A stretch of 21,892 bases of DNA from a virus. Shown here piece by piece: positions 1 through 8,122 of the stretch. Positions within the stretch are counted from its first letter, which is position 1; every line of letters begins with the position of its first letter. The position numbers and the translations under genes are program-made. The stretch is from positions 1 to 21,892 of IMG/VR virus record IMGVR_UViG_3300021335_000108. One strand, written 5' to 3'. The notes below the pieces were generated by a model, which saw only the letters and a program-made list of their open reading frames with translations, searched no databases and was not told where the DNA came from.

Positions 1-384
1 ATCAAGATCGGTTGTATCTCTTGTAAAGCCGGTAAAACTACTGCTGCTATACGCCGCATCTCCCGCCATCAATGCCCACAAAACTTCCTCTACAGCATGG
101 TGACTATTAGCAACAGTATTTACTGCTCCTGTACCAGCGCCTGCAGATTTAAAAGGACGAACATATGTAGAAAACGACCATTCAGCTGGGGCTAATGAGT
201 CATTAAAAAATGCTCGACCACGACGGGATACTCCCGCACTACTTTCCATTTCAGCCAAAGTAACTTCAGTTGAGTTAGAATCTTGAGAAAAGCTAAATCC
301 ATCAAGTACAGGAAGTTCCCATACGTCGGATCCAATTTCAACATAAAGTTTAGTATCTCTACTAAAATACAATACGTCAGCCAT
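1..384 (-). CDS. Tail tube / major tail protein, partial (3' end missing)
   Basis: The first 128 codons of a gene that runs off the left edge of the window. The start is an ATG at 384 preceded by AGGAG about 6 nt upstream. The product begins MADVLYFSRDTKLYVEI and continues with a region rich in S, T, E and aromatic residues. A short N-terminal beta segment, a 'W-x-L-P-V-L-D-G-F-S-F' stretch and position right after the tail-terminator gene fit a phage major tail (tube) subunit, which polymerises into the tube around the tape measure. No catalytic motif is visible. The assignment rests mainly on gene order (portal, capsid, connector, neck, terminator, tube) and only weakly on sequence; another tail structural protein is possible. 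Confidence 0.6.
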   Translation of the reverse strand, partial: MADVLYFSRDTKLYVEIGSDVWELPVLDGFSFSQDSNSTEVTLAEMESSAGVSRRGRAFFNDSLAPAEWSFSTYVRPFKSAGAGTGAVNTVANSHHAVEEVLWALMAGDAAYSSSSFTGFTRDTTDLD

Positions 385-445
385 AGTAATCTCCTATGCA
401 TCTTGAAAAGACTTGGACGTGAACATTTGTTCGTGCCAGTATTTT

Positions 446-901
446 CTAATATTGAACCTCAATGAGTATTTCTCCTACTCCTAAAGGTTCCAAAACACCT
501 TCGTCAGTATCTATACTAACTACTGTGATTTGTTGAGTTTGAAAGATGTTATTTAAAGAGTCAAAGTACTCTAACCTAGAGTTTTCTTCTACTACAGTTT
601 CAATATCTTCCATTAATTTATTTAGGGCTTCTTGAGCGCCTTCTTCATTGACATAACAACGAATAGTTATTACTAAAAATCTATCTTTAAAGCCGCCGCC
701 CTGATAAGTTCTTGTCTCACTTCCTGCGTTTAAATGTACTGCAGGAAACTCGTCTACCTCGTCCCAAAACTTTAAAAAAGGAAAAACTTGGTTATTTAAA
801 TCAACCAAGTATTGACCTGCGCCATTGATGTCTTTTAGTTTTGCCGTCAAAGCTTCTACAATATTAGATCGCCTAGAAGTGTATACGCGTTCCGTAGCCA
901 T
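446..901 (-). CDS. Tail terminator / tail completion protein
   Basis: A 151-aa protein with the layout of phage tail-terminator (lambda gpU-like) proteins: an N-terminal helix (SRRSNIVEALTAKLKDI, about 9-25), a middle part with 'EFPAVHLNAGSE' (about 51-62), a beta strand 'DRFLVITIRCYV' (about 73-84), a helix 'AQEALNKLMEDIETVVEEN' and a C-terminal strand ending ILIEVQY. These proteins form a ring that caps the tail tube and sets the joining interface with the head. The ATG at 901 shares a base with the stop of the upstream gene, so the two are translationally coupled. It lies between the neck-type gene and the tail-tube candidate, as expected. Function comes from fold pattern and gene order; there are no active-site residues to check. 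Confidence 0.65.
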   Translation of the reverse strand: MATERVYTSRRSNIVEALTAKLKDINGAGQYLVDLNNQVFPFLKFWDEVDEFPAVHLNAGSETRTYQGGGFKDRFLVITIRCYVNEEGAQEALNKLMEDIETVVEENSRLEYFDSLNNIFQTQQITVVSIDTDEGVLEPLGVGEILIEVQY

Positions 902-2241
902 TAATTTCTCCTAGTATACAATCGTGTAGTTACTAACTGTGCTGCTATCTGTCGTATAGACGCATCTATTAAAGTTCTAGGATCTCTTTCGACATCACTA
1001 AATCTGGAGCCGCTGGTACTCTCATAAACTTGATAAGGGCTCTTCTCGTAGGTATATCCCACGCTCATATAACCTTGTCGAGTTTTAGAGATATCAGTAA
1101 CTCTTACGCTACTTGCGAATCTCCCCGTTCTATTTTCGAGTCTCGGGGGCTTCATATTTTTTACTACTGTTTCTGGTAGCTTGGAGTTTAGCAAAGCAAA
1201 CAAGGTTATATTAGATTGCTTTCTACTTTCATCCCCTCCAAACTTTATAGCTCCTGCTTTTACATTATCTTTAAACGCTGCACCTTTAGTTGCTTTTGTT
1301 TTAGAAGATGTGCTCGCTTTAGAGCCTTTTTTTACTACTTTTTTCTTTTTAATATTTGATTTGACTTTGCCCTTTTTTGACTTAGATACTTCAGCAAAAC
1401 CATTTAAAATTTCCGCTTCTCTTATCTCTCTACTACTCATGGAACCTTTTAGCTCTGTCAATTCTAACTTATTGGTAAGGGCTAAAAGTTTTTTATTTAT
1501 AGCGCCTGCCTCTTTAGAGATAGAAGCACCATGTTTTTTATTCTCAAAAGTGCTTTCTAGAGAGATCTCAATATAATCTTTTCCCTTACCGAATCTTTTA
1601 GTAGCAGACAACTCTATATCAGTAGAGAGTTCTTTTATGTATTTTTTAACTGTCGGGTCATTCTTAGAAGAAAAAGTAAACAGAGCATCTTTAACCGCAG
1701 CTTTTCTTTGATTAGAAATAGCTGAGCCTTCTGAGTGCCCAATATCTATAAAGTCTCTAGGATCTACTTCTTCTAGCTTATTTGTTCTACTGTTATTCAA
1801 TCTTCTTATTTGCTGGTTTAAGTTTTTTACAAGAGACTTCTGAGCTCTTTGTTTAATTCTCCTAAAATATGCAAATACATTTCTAGTGCCCTTCCCCTCT
1901 TTTACACCTATCATAACAGTAAGTTTACTATTTGTAGCCTTAAAGTCGGAGGTATAGTAGGTTTTTCTATTACCCTCAAAGTTTGAGGGGTGAAGAGCCT
2001 TTTTAAAGTAGTCAAACATAACGTCGACTTCAGTATCAATAATTTTTTCTATACTATCTGGGAGGCTTTTAAAACCTCCTCTGCGTAGCATTTGTGTTTT
2101 AATTTGTTTTTTTAAGTCATTCTTTTCTACAGTTAGAGCATGTACTTTTGTATCAGATACTAACCGTCTATACTCAGCTGAATCTTTTTTTAAATCTTTT
2201 TCTAAAGATACGAGTAAGTTATATAGATCTCTTTTTGCCAT
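901..2241 (-). CDS. Neck / head-tail joining protein with HK97-gp10-like C-terminus
   Basis: A 446-aa protein with no catalytic motif. The N-terminal two thirds are lysine-rich and predicted helical, with a strongly basic low-complexity stretch at roughly residues 285-325 (KSKKGKVKSNIKKKKVVKKG and onward). The last about 85 residues carry 'PPRLENRTGRFASSVRVTDI', then 'GYTYEKSPYQVYE' and 'RDPRTLIDASIRQIAAQ'. That pattern of small head-tail joining proteins of the HK97 gp10 type is usually a stand-alone protein of about 130-150 aa, so here it seems fused to a long basic N-terminal extension. Position between the connector and the tail terminator supports a neck role. The extension is of unknown function; DNA contact near the portal exit is a guess from its charge. 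Confidence 0.5.
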   Translation of the reverse strand: MAKRDLYNLLVSLEKDLKKDSAEYRRLVSDTKVHALTVEKNDLKKQIKTQMLRRGGFKSLPDSIEKIIDTEVDVMFDYFKKALHPSNFEGNRKTYYTSDFKATNSKLTVMIGVKEGKGTRNVFAYFRRIKQRAQKSLVKNLNQQIRRLNNSRTNKLEEVDPRDFIDIGHSEGSAISNQRKAAVKDALFTFSSKNDPTVKKYIKELSTDIELSATKRFGKGKDYIEISLESTFENKKHGASISKEAGAINKKLLALTNKLELTELKGSMSSREIREAEILNGFAEVSKSKKGKVKSNIKKKKVVKKGSKASTSSKTKATKGAAFKDNVKAGAIKFGGDESRKQSNITLFALLNSKLPETVVKNMKPPRLENRTGRFASSVRVTDISKTRQGYMSVGYTYEKSPYQVYESTSGSRFSDVERDPRTLIDASIRQIAAQLVTTRLYTRRN

Positions 2242-2822
2242 TAGAAATTCTTGTATAAGTCCAAAACTCTTTTTATATGGTCCGGAAATCCTATATTGCC
2301 TGCCACGCTAGTAGTAGGAGAATTTTGTATTGAGGCTCCCCCTAGAGTTTTTCTTTCTCTGTGTTCTCTCTTGAAATAATATGTAATCAAATCAATTACT
2401 GCAAGTTTAAGATCTGTAGGCAAAGTAGCATAGCCTGCAGTATAAGTTACTTTTACAGAGCCAGCTCCTTTAGGCCAATTTCTGTAACCACTACCTAAAA
2501 CATAGAAAACACTATCTGTATCTGAGTCTAAATAATAATCCGTACTTGCAAGAGTAGTGTAACTTTCTGTCACAGAATCTCTTGTCTCTACGGATACAAT
2601 TGAATTTACAGGACTCTCTGTAAGCTGAACAACATGAGTACCCCAGTTAATAGAGAATTCTTCTACCTTATTGGTAGAAAAGAAATCAATAAAAGAGTTA
2701 CCACAATAAGTTTTTACTAATTCACTTATAGAAGGAATAAGAGTTTGAATACGCAAATCATCCTTAGGATTAGACATGCCCTCCGCCTCTTTATACTGCG
2801 CTAATGTGATTAAATTTGCCAT
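2241..2822 (-). CDS. Head-tail connector (HK97 gp6-like adaptor)
   Basis: A 193-aa protein with features of the gp6-type adaptor ring that docks under the portal: an N-terminal helical part with 'LITLAQYKEAEGM' and 'DLRIQTLIPSISELVKTYCG' (about 4-41), a central beta-rich insertion, and the typical 'VTYTAGYATLPTDLKLAVIDLITYYFKRE' segment (about 125-153), where the Y-x-x-G-Y-x-x-x-P-x-D-L-K core recurs in this family. The ATG at 2822 follows a strong terminator hairpin (2842-2861), so expression downstream of the capsid gene is probably attenuated. The stop overlaps the next start by one base. Family membership is fairly clear; no experiment-like evidence is in the sequence. Confidence 0.75.
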   Translation of the reverse strand: MANLITLAQYKEAEGMSNPKDDLRIQTLIPSISELVKTYCGNSFIDFFSTNKVEEFSINWGTHVVQLTESPVNSIVSVETRDSVTESYTTLASTDYYLDSDTDSVFYVLGSGYRNWPKGAGSVKVTYTAGYATLPTDLKLAVIDLITYYFKREHRERKTLGGASIQNSPTTSVAGNIGFPDHIKRVLDLYKNF

Positions 2823-2834
2823 AAGTATATTAGT

Positions 2835-2861
2835 AAAAACTTGGGGCGGCGAACCGCCCCA
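2835..2861 (-). terminator. Intrinsic terminator/attenuator after the capsid gene
   Basis: On the minus strand a 7-8 bp GC-perfect stem (GGGGCGG with CCGCCCC) closes on a TTCG tetraloop and is followed by AAGTTTTT. It sits in the only sizeable gap of the head-gene run, between the capsid stop (2883) and the connector start (2822). A partial terminator here would let the capsid be made in excess over connector and tail proteins. Confidence 0.8.
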
Positions 2862-2882
2862 GGTTATAGAGCTTAAGTAAGC

Positions 2883-4295
2883 TTAAGCTACTGCAAGAAG
2901 AGCGATAACTGACTTATCAGTTGCAGTGTCGGGCACTAGCTGATTAAAGCCAAGAGACTGAGTAGCAACAATAACGTTACGCTGATTCATTACTTCGTAG
3001 TCTTGCTCTACATTCACGCCGCGAAGACGTGGAATAGCAAAGTTACGAACGTTGACTGCAAGGCCTACAGCAGCATCATCAGCTTCTGCTGGGAAGTTAT
3101 CAGACACGATCACAGGAGTACCAAAGATCGCACCTACTTGACCAGTAAGCTTGGTAGCAACGTCTGAACCTACATCTGTGATGTCCGCAAAACCAGCATC
3201 AGCAATCAGGTCATAGTAACGATTCTGAGAAACTACATATACCAACTCATCAGGCATCATGCCGTACTTGCCCATCTGCTTACGAGCGGATAGGAAGTCT
3301 GCTGCATCTACTGCGGTTCCGCCCAAGTTAGCTGCTGATACTGAAGTATCGAAGGTGTTGGTTCCAGCAATCTTGATCAAGCCATCAAAATCATCAGAGC
3401 CGCCGGTGGCAATATGATTTAGAAGAGCGTCGTCTACTGCACGAGCATGAGAGCGAGCAACAGACTCAACAAGCATAGGCATCAAGTTAATAAGAATTTC
3501 CTCATCAACATGGTTATCCATCAACGTGGTTGAGATCAAACGGTAAGCTTTAAGCACTACCTGCGCAGGCTGAGGAGTTGCACCGCCACGAGTCGTCAAG
3601 TTACCATTTTGTTGAGAATTTGATGCTCCGGTACCAAAGGTAGCCAAACCAGTATCTTGCTGAATTGGCAGTACTTGTGCTTGTGAATTGATTTGAATTT
3701 CACGGAAGGCGCGTGCAAGGCGAAGCTCTCGCATAATTTCCTTCTCAATCTGACCCGATACTTCCGTAGCGATGTTAGGTTGAGCAGAGGCATACGTTAC
3801 GCCAGCTTTCTCAATTACATCACGACCATAAGCAGTGTTCTCTAGACCCTTGCCGGTCATTACACCAAGAAGGTGTGCGTGCATAAACTGCTGGCCCCAC
3901 TTAGAGATAGTATCTACGCCCTCAGAACGATCTGAGAAAACGCGCTTAGATTCACGCATTTTTGTGATTTCTTCGTTCTTCTCTTCAAGCTCTTTCTGAT
4001 GCTTGGCTACGATCTCACCAATATCAGCGTCTTTTTGAGAAATTTTGGCTTCAACATCAGCCAACAACTTTTCTGCGCCCGTCTCAACCGCAGTTACTAC
4101 TGCGCTTTTAACTTGCTCTTCTTGTTGAGCTTTCGTTTCAGCTTCTGCTTTAGCTTGTTCAATAGCTTCTTGTGCTGCGGTTTCATCCGCGGCTTTTTGT
4201 TCGGCTTGCTTCATTGCAATCTTTGCAGCAGTTTCTTCTGCTACTTTCTTAGCAAATGCTTCCAAGTCGATTTCTGGAGTATTAACTTCAGACAT
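2883..4295 (-). CDS. Capsid precursor from an internal start inside the protease-capsid ORF
   Basis: In frame with the 674-aa ORF, Met205 (MSEVNTPEIDLEAF) is preceded on the minus strand by AAAAGGAGATCCAAATG: an AAGGAG Shine-Dalgarno (4302-4307) six bases before the ATG. The start falls at the boundary between protease and delta/capsid domain, exactly where a separate capsid gene would begin. The predicted product is 470 aa: delta-type coiled coil plus capsid domain. This would make many capsid precursors per protease-fused chain, in the way lambda uses nested in-frame starts for its protease and scaffold (C/Nu3). The site is seen directly; its use is an inference. Confidence 0.65.
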   Translation of the reverse strand: MSEVNTPEIDLEAFAKKVAEETAAKIAMKQAEQKAADETAAQEAIEQAKAEAETKAQQEEQVKSAVVTAVETGAEKLLADVEAKISQKDADIGEIVAKHQKELEEKNEEITKMRESKRVFSDRSEGVDTISKWGQQFMHAHLLGVMTGKGLENTAYGRDVIEKAGVTYASAQPNIATEVSGQIEKEIMRELRLARAFREIQINSQAQVLPIQQDTGLATFGTGASNSQQNGNLTTRGGATPQPAQVVLKAYRLISTTLMDNHVDEEILINLMPMLVESVARSHARAVDDALLNHIATGGSDDFDGLIKIAGTNTFDTSVSAANLGGTAVDAADFLSARKQMGKYGMMPDELVYVVSQNRYYDLIADAGFADITDVGSDVATKLTGQVGAIFGTPVIVSDNFPAEADDAAVGLAVNVRNFAIPRLRGVNVEQDYEVMNQRNVIVATQSLGFNQLVPDTATDKSVIALLAVA

Positions 4296-4907
4296 TTGGA
4301 TCTCCTTTTGAACCTCTTCGGTTCCGTCCGGTGTATCACTAGCTACGCTAGAAGTATTAACTTCGTCTTTAGCCAGAGTCTGACCGGCTAGATCTACACG
4401 ATTTGTGAAAGTTTTCTTGAATTCTTCATACTCATCCATAGAGTCAAAAGATTTCGCTAGTGAGAAAGTAGCCTCTTGATTGCAAGGAACGGATACAACC
4501 GATACTTCAAACAACTCAGCGTCCTTTATCTTTAGTCCGTCAGTTTCCGATAGATAATCAGCATCCTTGACTCGGAAACCAACAGAAAATGCTCCAAGGA
4601 TACCTTCTTTAACTAATTCGCAAACATTAGCAGGTGCAGATTTGCTAATTTTTGCTTCTAACTCTAGACCTGCTTCTGTTACTTTTAGGCCTGTAGCTCG
4701 ACCAATAGGTCTATCATAATCATGATTGAAAAGAATAATAGGATTCTTTTCAAAGTTTTTTAACCCACCTTTTGCCCATGCTTCTGCAGAGATAGTATCT
4801 CCTGCACGGTCAAAATCGCAAGTACTTGCCATCCCACGGATCATCACGCTTCCATCTTCGGAAGGCAATGATTTAAACGTAGACGTTAAATTAAATATTT
4901 TTTCCAT
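2883..4907 (-). CDS. Prohead protease - delta domain - major capsid protein fusion (HK97 fold)
   Basis: A single 674-aa ORF combining functions usually split over two genes. Residues about 1-165 are an HK97-type (U35-like) prohead protease: 'ILFNHDYDRPIGRA' holds the probable catalytic His62, 'LGAFSVGFR' the probable Ser108, and 'AELFEVSVVSVP' the family's conserved strand. Residues about 205-320 are a long Ala/Glu/Lys-rich coiled coil typical of the scaffolding delta domain. From about residue 322 (KRVFSDRSEGV) to the end is an HK97-fold capsid domain, with 'REIQINSQAQVLPI' and the C-terminal P-domain region 'GTPVIVSDNFP'. The protease would cleave off the delta domain during maturation. Inside, at 4295, an in-frame ATG with a strong ribosome binding site could give a separate capsid precursor (see next entry). 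No frameshift is apparent. Confidence 0.9.
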   Translation of the reverse strand: MEKIFNLTSTFKSLPSEDGSVMIRGMASTCDFDRAGDTISAEAWAKGGLKNFEKNPIILFNHDYDRPIGRATGLKVTEAGLELEAKISKSAPANVCELVKEGILGAFSVGFRVKDADYLSETDGLKIKDAELFEVSVVSVPCNQEATFSLAKSFDSMDEYEEFKKTFTNRVDLAGQTLAKDEVNTSSVASDTPDGTEEVQKEIQMSEVNTPEIDLEAFAKKVAEETAAKIAMKQAEQKAADETAAQEAIEQAKAEAETKAQQEEQVKSAVVTAVETGAEKLLADVEAKISQKDADIGEIVAKHQKELEEKNEEITKMRESKRVFSDRSEGVDTISKWGQQFMHAHLLGVMTGKGLENTAYGRDVIEKAGVTYASAQPNIATEVSGQIEKEIMRELRLARAFREIQINSQAQVLPIQQDTGLATFGTGASNSQQNGNLTTRGGATPQPAQVVLKAYRLISTTLMDNHVDEEILINLMPMLVESVARSHARAVDDALLNHIATGGSDDFDGLIKIAGTNTFDTSVSAANLGGTAVDAADFLSARKQMGKYGMMPDELVYVVSQNRYYDLIADAGFADITDVGSDVATKLTGQVGAIFGTPVIVSDNFPAEADDAAVGLAVNVRNFAIPRLRGVNVEQDYEVMNQRNVIVATQSLGFNQLVPDTATDKSVIALLAVA

Positions 4908-4908
4908 A

Positions 4909-5208
4909 TTATTTCTCGTCTTTGCTCGTTACTTTTGGAGCGCTTTTTGGCTTCGGAGCATCTTCAACAACAGGCTCCGGAGCGGATTTTGGTACGGGTT
5001 GCTCAATAAGGTCTGAGTGCTTAATACGTAACGCATGCAGCAAATATTTCCATGCTTTAAAGCTTCTCTTTACAGAAATAGCATGAATTGCTTCTTTTGG
5101 CCCTAAGATACCCACATAACTTTTATAGTCTATGTCCAAAGGAAGCTGGAACTCCTTAAAATGCTTATAAGCTGTATCCAGTATTTTTTGTTTTTGACGA
5201 ACTGCCAC
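4909..5208 (-). CDS. Conserved-position hypothetical protein between portal and protease-capsid
   Basis: A 99-aa protein that I do not recognise. It starts with GTG at 5208, directly after the portal stop (TAG at 5209-5211), and ends two bases before the protease-capsid ATG, so it is certainly in the same transcript and probably translationally coupled. The first about 67 residues look helical (KILDTAYKHFKEFQLPLDI, RSFKAWKYLLHAL). The last about 30 are a low-complexity Pro/Lys/Glu tail (PKSAPEPVVEDAPKPKSAP) that is probably disordered. Position suggests a head-assembly role, for example a portal- or scaffold-associated factor, but nothing in the sequence proves it. Confidence 0.7.
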   Translation of the reverse strand: MAVRQKQKILDTAYKHFKEFQLPLDIDYKSYVGILGPKEAIHAISVKRSFKAWKYLLHALRIKHSDLIEQPVPKSAPEPVVEDAPKPKSAPKVTSKDEK

Positions 5209-6405
5209 CTAACCTTCTCCTTCTTCTATAGGTCTACCACCCTCTTCAGGATTTGTAGCACTTCCTGCTATATTAGCAGGTACTCTTATTTGATCATGCC
5301 CCTCTAAAGGCTCCATTCCGAGCCGTACCCGCGCTTCATTAGGGGCAATAATTCCGCCATTTACTAAAGAAGTGTAGTATGCAGCTGCGTCACGAAGTTC
5401 AGGCTGCAACGCTGGGATATTCGTAATGTCTTCTGACATTTGATATCCAAAATATCTTTCTGTCGCAAAGTTTATCTTTCTAACTATAGGTAAAATAGTT
5501 TCTAGATAATACATTCTCATGTTTGGACGAATATTTGCATTATTACCAGAGTCCAACATAATTGGGGGAACTCCTAATGCTTTTAAAATAATTTTTTCAT
5601 TTTCAGCGATGGCAGATTGAAAGTCTAACTCTTTAAAGTTTACATTAGAAACTTTGTCTAGCTCTATGCCCCCGTCTAGTATAAGAGGTCTCTTACCTCC
5701 GGAGTCTGGGCTATATCTTGCCGTCCAAGATTGTATCATTCTTTCTTTTATTTTCTCGGATAAAGTATTAGGAGATTTTAGTACAAGCCCCGGAACTGCT
5801 CCGTTCTTAAAAAAGTTATCTTGAAAACCTCGCATTCTGCTCATCAGTACCATAGTACGTAGTGCAGGTTTAAGTCTAGAAACTCCTCGATATATTGAAT
5901 AAAAAGAGTTGTCTTTTACATGAATTATTTCGCTAGGGCTGTACGTTACGGTCTCATTAAAAGTAAATTTTTCGATGTAGGTACTATCGCTAGCATGAAT
6001 TGTGACTTTATTTGCGGGTAAGTGATAAAGATGGACCCCGTCAAAATAAATAAAAATATTCCCATCAATTATAAAATCTGTTATAAGATTTCGCCGAAAA
6101 GTGCTAATATCCTGGAACGGGTTTGGCTCTTTGTTTAATAAAAGAGAGACTCTCGACCTTTTTATACCTTTTGTAACACTCTGCAGTCCTACTACTTGAG
6201 GCCCTACTGCAACTGGTACTTCAGAGGCGTCATCTACAATAAGATTTACTCCTCTATTTACTATCTCTAAATCCTCATAAGCCTTCTCATAACTTATTGT
6301 ATGCTCTCTAGAAGGATTAGTTTTATGGTTATAGTATGGTTGAGCAGGATTTAGTTTTTCCTCCACCTCAGATGATCTACCTATAAATCTGTCATACCAT
6401 GCCAT
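5209..6405 (-). CDS. Portal protein (HK97 family)
   Basis: A 398-aa portal protein, about the usual length for the HK97/SPP1-like family. It forms the dodecameric ring at the capsid vertex through which DNA enters and leaves. Recognisable stretches are the N-terminal 'EKAYEDLEIVNRGVNLIVDDASEVPV' region (about 40-65), 'YHLPANKVTI', the 'IIHVKDNSFYSIYRGVSRLKPAL' segment (about 160-182) and the clip/stem part 'FFKNGAVPGLVLKSP' with 'KALGVPPIMLDSGNNANIRP' (about 275-294). The C-terminus 'NGGIIAPNEARVRLGMEPLEG' is the very characteristic end of the family. It overlaps the HNH gene upstream by 14 nt and abuts the next gene. Confidence 0.93.
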   Translation of the reverse strand: MAWYDRFIGRSSEVEEKLNPAQPYYNHKTNPSREHTISYEKAYEDLEIVNRGVNLIVDDASEVPVAVGPQVVGLQSVTKGIKRSRVSLLLNKEPNPFQDISTFRRNLITDFIIDGNIFIYFDGVHLYHLPANKVTIHASDSTYIEKFTFNETVTYSPSEIIHVKDNSFYSIYRGVSRLKPALRTMVLMSRMRGFQDNFFKNGAVPGLVLKSPNTLSEKIKERMIQSWTARYSPDSGGKRPLILDGGIELDKVSNVNFKELDFQSAIAENEKIILKALGVPPIMLDSGNNANIRPNMRMYYLETILPIVRKINFATERYFGYQMSEDITNIPALQPELRDAAAYYTSLVNGGIIAPNEARVRLGMEPLEGHDQIRVPANIAGSATNPEEGGRPIEEGEG

Positions 6406-6754
6406 GTTTTTCTCTTTGTATCCTTACCCAGTTCTTTTGCTTAGTAGCAGTGCCTAGTCCTGGATTTCTTCCGTAAATGGAGTGCAACTGTAAGTGATGT
6501 TCATGGCAGAGAGTAACCGTATGTTCGTAAAGTTCTGCTCTATGCTTTTGTATAAACTCATCCCTAAAAGAAAGTATATTTTGAGGATCTAGTCTGTTTT
6601 TTGCTATATAAGTATGGACTAAAGGGCTCAAAGTATAGTAATGGTGAAAATCAAGTTTTACTTTCGATTTACAGATCTCGCATTCAGTACCTTTTTCATA
6701 AGCATTTTTTGCTTTATCTCTTATGTATTTTACGACGTCTCTTTTTAAATCCAT
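6392..6754 (-). CDS. HNH endonuclease
   Basis: A 120-aa nuclease with paired zinc ligands 'CEIC' (C25, C28) and 'TLCHEHH' (C83 onward), and an HNH-type core 'LDFHHYY' (H37-H38). The catalytic His would be in the HH pair and the metal-binding C-terminal part in 'CHEHHLQLH' (83-91). HNH proteins encoded beside the large terminase and portal are known in HK97-type phages to stimulate terminase cleavage and packaging, and position here, between terL and portal, fits that role rather than a homing enzyme. Its ATG lies only about 14 nt after a good minus-strand -10 box and has no visible Shine-Dalgarno, so the leader is very short. Confidence 0.85.
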   Translation of the reverse strand: MDLKRDVVKYIRDKAKNAYEKGTECEICKSKVKLDFHHYYTLSPLVHTYIAKNRLDPQNILSFRDEFIQKHRAELYEHTVTLCHEHHLQLHSIYGRNPGLGTATKQKNWVRIQREKHGMV

Positions 6755-6768
6755 TTTCTAATACCAGA

Positions 6769-6797
6769 ATTATATCGAGTTTGAGGTACCATGTCAA
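6769..6797 (-). promoter_or_regulatory. Minus-strand sigma70-type promoter before HNH-portal-capsid
   Basis: On the minus strand TTGACA (6792-6797), a 17-bp spacer and TATAAT (6769-6774), all consensus. It lies between the terL stop and the HNH start and would give an extra input of transcription into the head genes. The predicted transcript begins about 7-8 nt before the HNH ATG. Confidence 0.75.
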
Positions 6798-6820
6798 ATA
6801 TTATTTTTAAGATGGTATCG

Positions 6821-8122
6821 TTAAAAGCCACTGTTTGATGTTTCAAATGAATATAATGCATATCTGATAGCATCTGCCATGTGCGAGGCTTTATTGTGTT
6901 TTGGTTTTTCTTTAAGTAGGTTAGGATTAGGATCCCATTGATACTGGTCAAGAGCAGATAGAGTTTCCTTGCATTCTTGATCTACGTAGAGCTTATCATT
7001 ATCTACGATTCCTTCTACATAAGCAATTCCATCCAACACTGACTTCTTAGCATTATTAGTACTAATATCATAGTTCTGTGCAAAATCAAAACGAGTTTGT
7101 TGCGCGGCAGAATCGATGAATATGTAATCAATATCCCACCTATCTATGAGTTTTTGTATTTCACCCGCGTGTTGTTCGGTGGTACGCTCCGCATCTAAGT
7201 ACTCATCTACTAAATAATATTTTTCTTCATCCCAGTCATACGCAATTACACACAAAGCAGTAGGATCTCTATACCCTACGTCGAGCCCTGCAAAGACATC
7301 CATCTTGCTTATATCCATATCTTGGAACGACCCCGTACATTCTTCGTAGTTATAGCTCCAGACCTGACCTTCGTAAGTATTAAAGTCAGCCTCGTACTCT
7401 TGACGAAATTCGGCCTCAGACATGCTCTTACGGGCTTCTGCTATGTCTAGTTCGGACATTCGGGGGTTTGATTTGTAAGTGGCACGAATAGATGCCCACT
7501 CAGGAAACTCTGGATCGAAACCTCTATGAAAAAACTCTGAAAACCAGTTGTTTTTTCCACGAGGAGTAGAAATAAAGATTGCTTTGGAGTTGTCTTTGTC
7601 AAGCGTGGGTCTCAGTGCCACATTAAAAGCATCCCTACCATCGGCAAGAGCTGCTTCATCAAAAATAATCAAATCGTAGGATCTACCTACACAGGAGTCA
7701 ACTTGATTGACTGACCCCATACGCACAGTAGATCCGTTCGATAGTTCTATAACTTTATCTTTTGCATTATCTTTGACTACTTCAAGATCAAAATGTTTAA
7801 TCAGTGTTCTTTGCAAGTCGAAAGATATTTGCGACAAAGCATAGTTAGGCGACATAATTAGAATGTTAGAATTAGGAATAAGAGATACTAGCTGTCCAAT
7901 AATATTGGCAATGTAAGTCTTTCCCTGTCTACGAGAAACAGCCGCACAGACAAATCGATATTTAGGGCTATTAATAGCATTAATGATCGCTGTCTGGGAA
8001 GGTAGTGGGGTAATACCTAGCAAGTCCAAATAAGGATCGATAGGCAACTTCAAAAACTTGTCTTCCTGTGTGTAATCACAAATATAATCAGAGATTATAT
8101 CTTTGCGGCTAATTTCAATCAT
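6821..8122 (-). CDS. terL: Terminase large subunit (ATPase and nuclease)
   Basis: A 433-aa packaging motor. The N-terminal ATPase has a Walker A variant 'SRRQGKTY' (63-70), Walker B 'LIIFDEA' (151-157) with catalytic Glu156, and coupling motif 'ISTPRG' (184-189). The C-terminal RNase H-like nuclease has acidic residues in 'GLDVGYRDP' (Asp281), 'FIDSA' (Asp337) and 'HMADAIRYAL' (Asp417), so both activities appear intact. It uses ATP to push DNA through the portal and cuts concatemers. The ATG at 8122 immediately follows the stop of a 51-aa gene (TAG at 8123-8125). The small terminase is not adjacent but about 2.4 kb upstream. Confidence 0.95.
   Translation of the reverse strand: MIEISRKDIISDYICDYTQEDKFLKLPIDPYLDLLGITPLPSQTAIINAINSPKYRFVCAAVSRRQGKTYIANIIGQLVSLIPNSNILIMSPNYALSQISFDLQRTLIKHFDLEVVKDNAKDKVIELSNGSTVRMGSVNQVDSCVGRSYDLIIFDEAALADGRDAFNVALRPTLDKDNSKAIFISTPRGKNNWFSEFFHRGFDPEFPEWASIRATYKSNPRMSELDIAEARKSMSEAEFRQEYEADFNTYEGQVWSYNYEECTGSFQDMDISKMDVFAGLDVGYRDPTALCVIAYDWDEEKYYLVDEYLDAERTTEQHAGEIQKLIDRWDIDYIFIDSAAQQTRFDFAQNYDISTNNAKKSVLDGIAYVEGIVDNDKLYVDQECKETLSALDQYQWDPNPNLLKEKPKHNKASHMADAIRYALYSFETSNSGF

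Noticed and set aside
3999-4391. Plus-strand frame rich in Phe/Leu/Cys opposite the delta domain
   Set aside because: Antisense of an Ala/Glu/Lys-rich coiled coil always yields such hydrophobic frames; no start signals.
6745-6951. Minus-strand frame of 68 codons overlapping terL and HNH
   Set aside because: Out of frame with both flanking real genes and covers a promoter.
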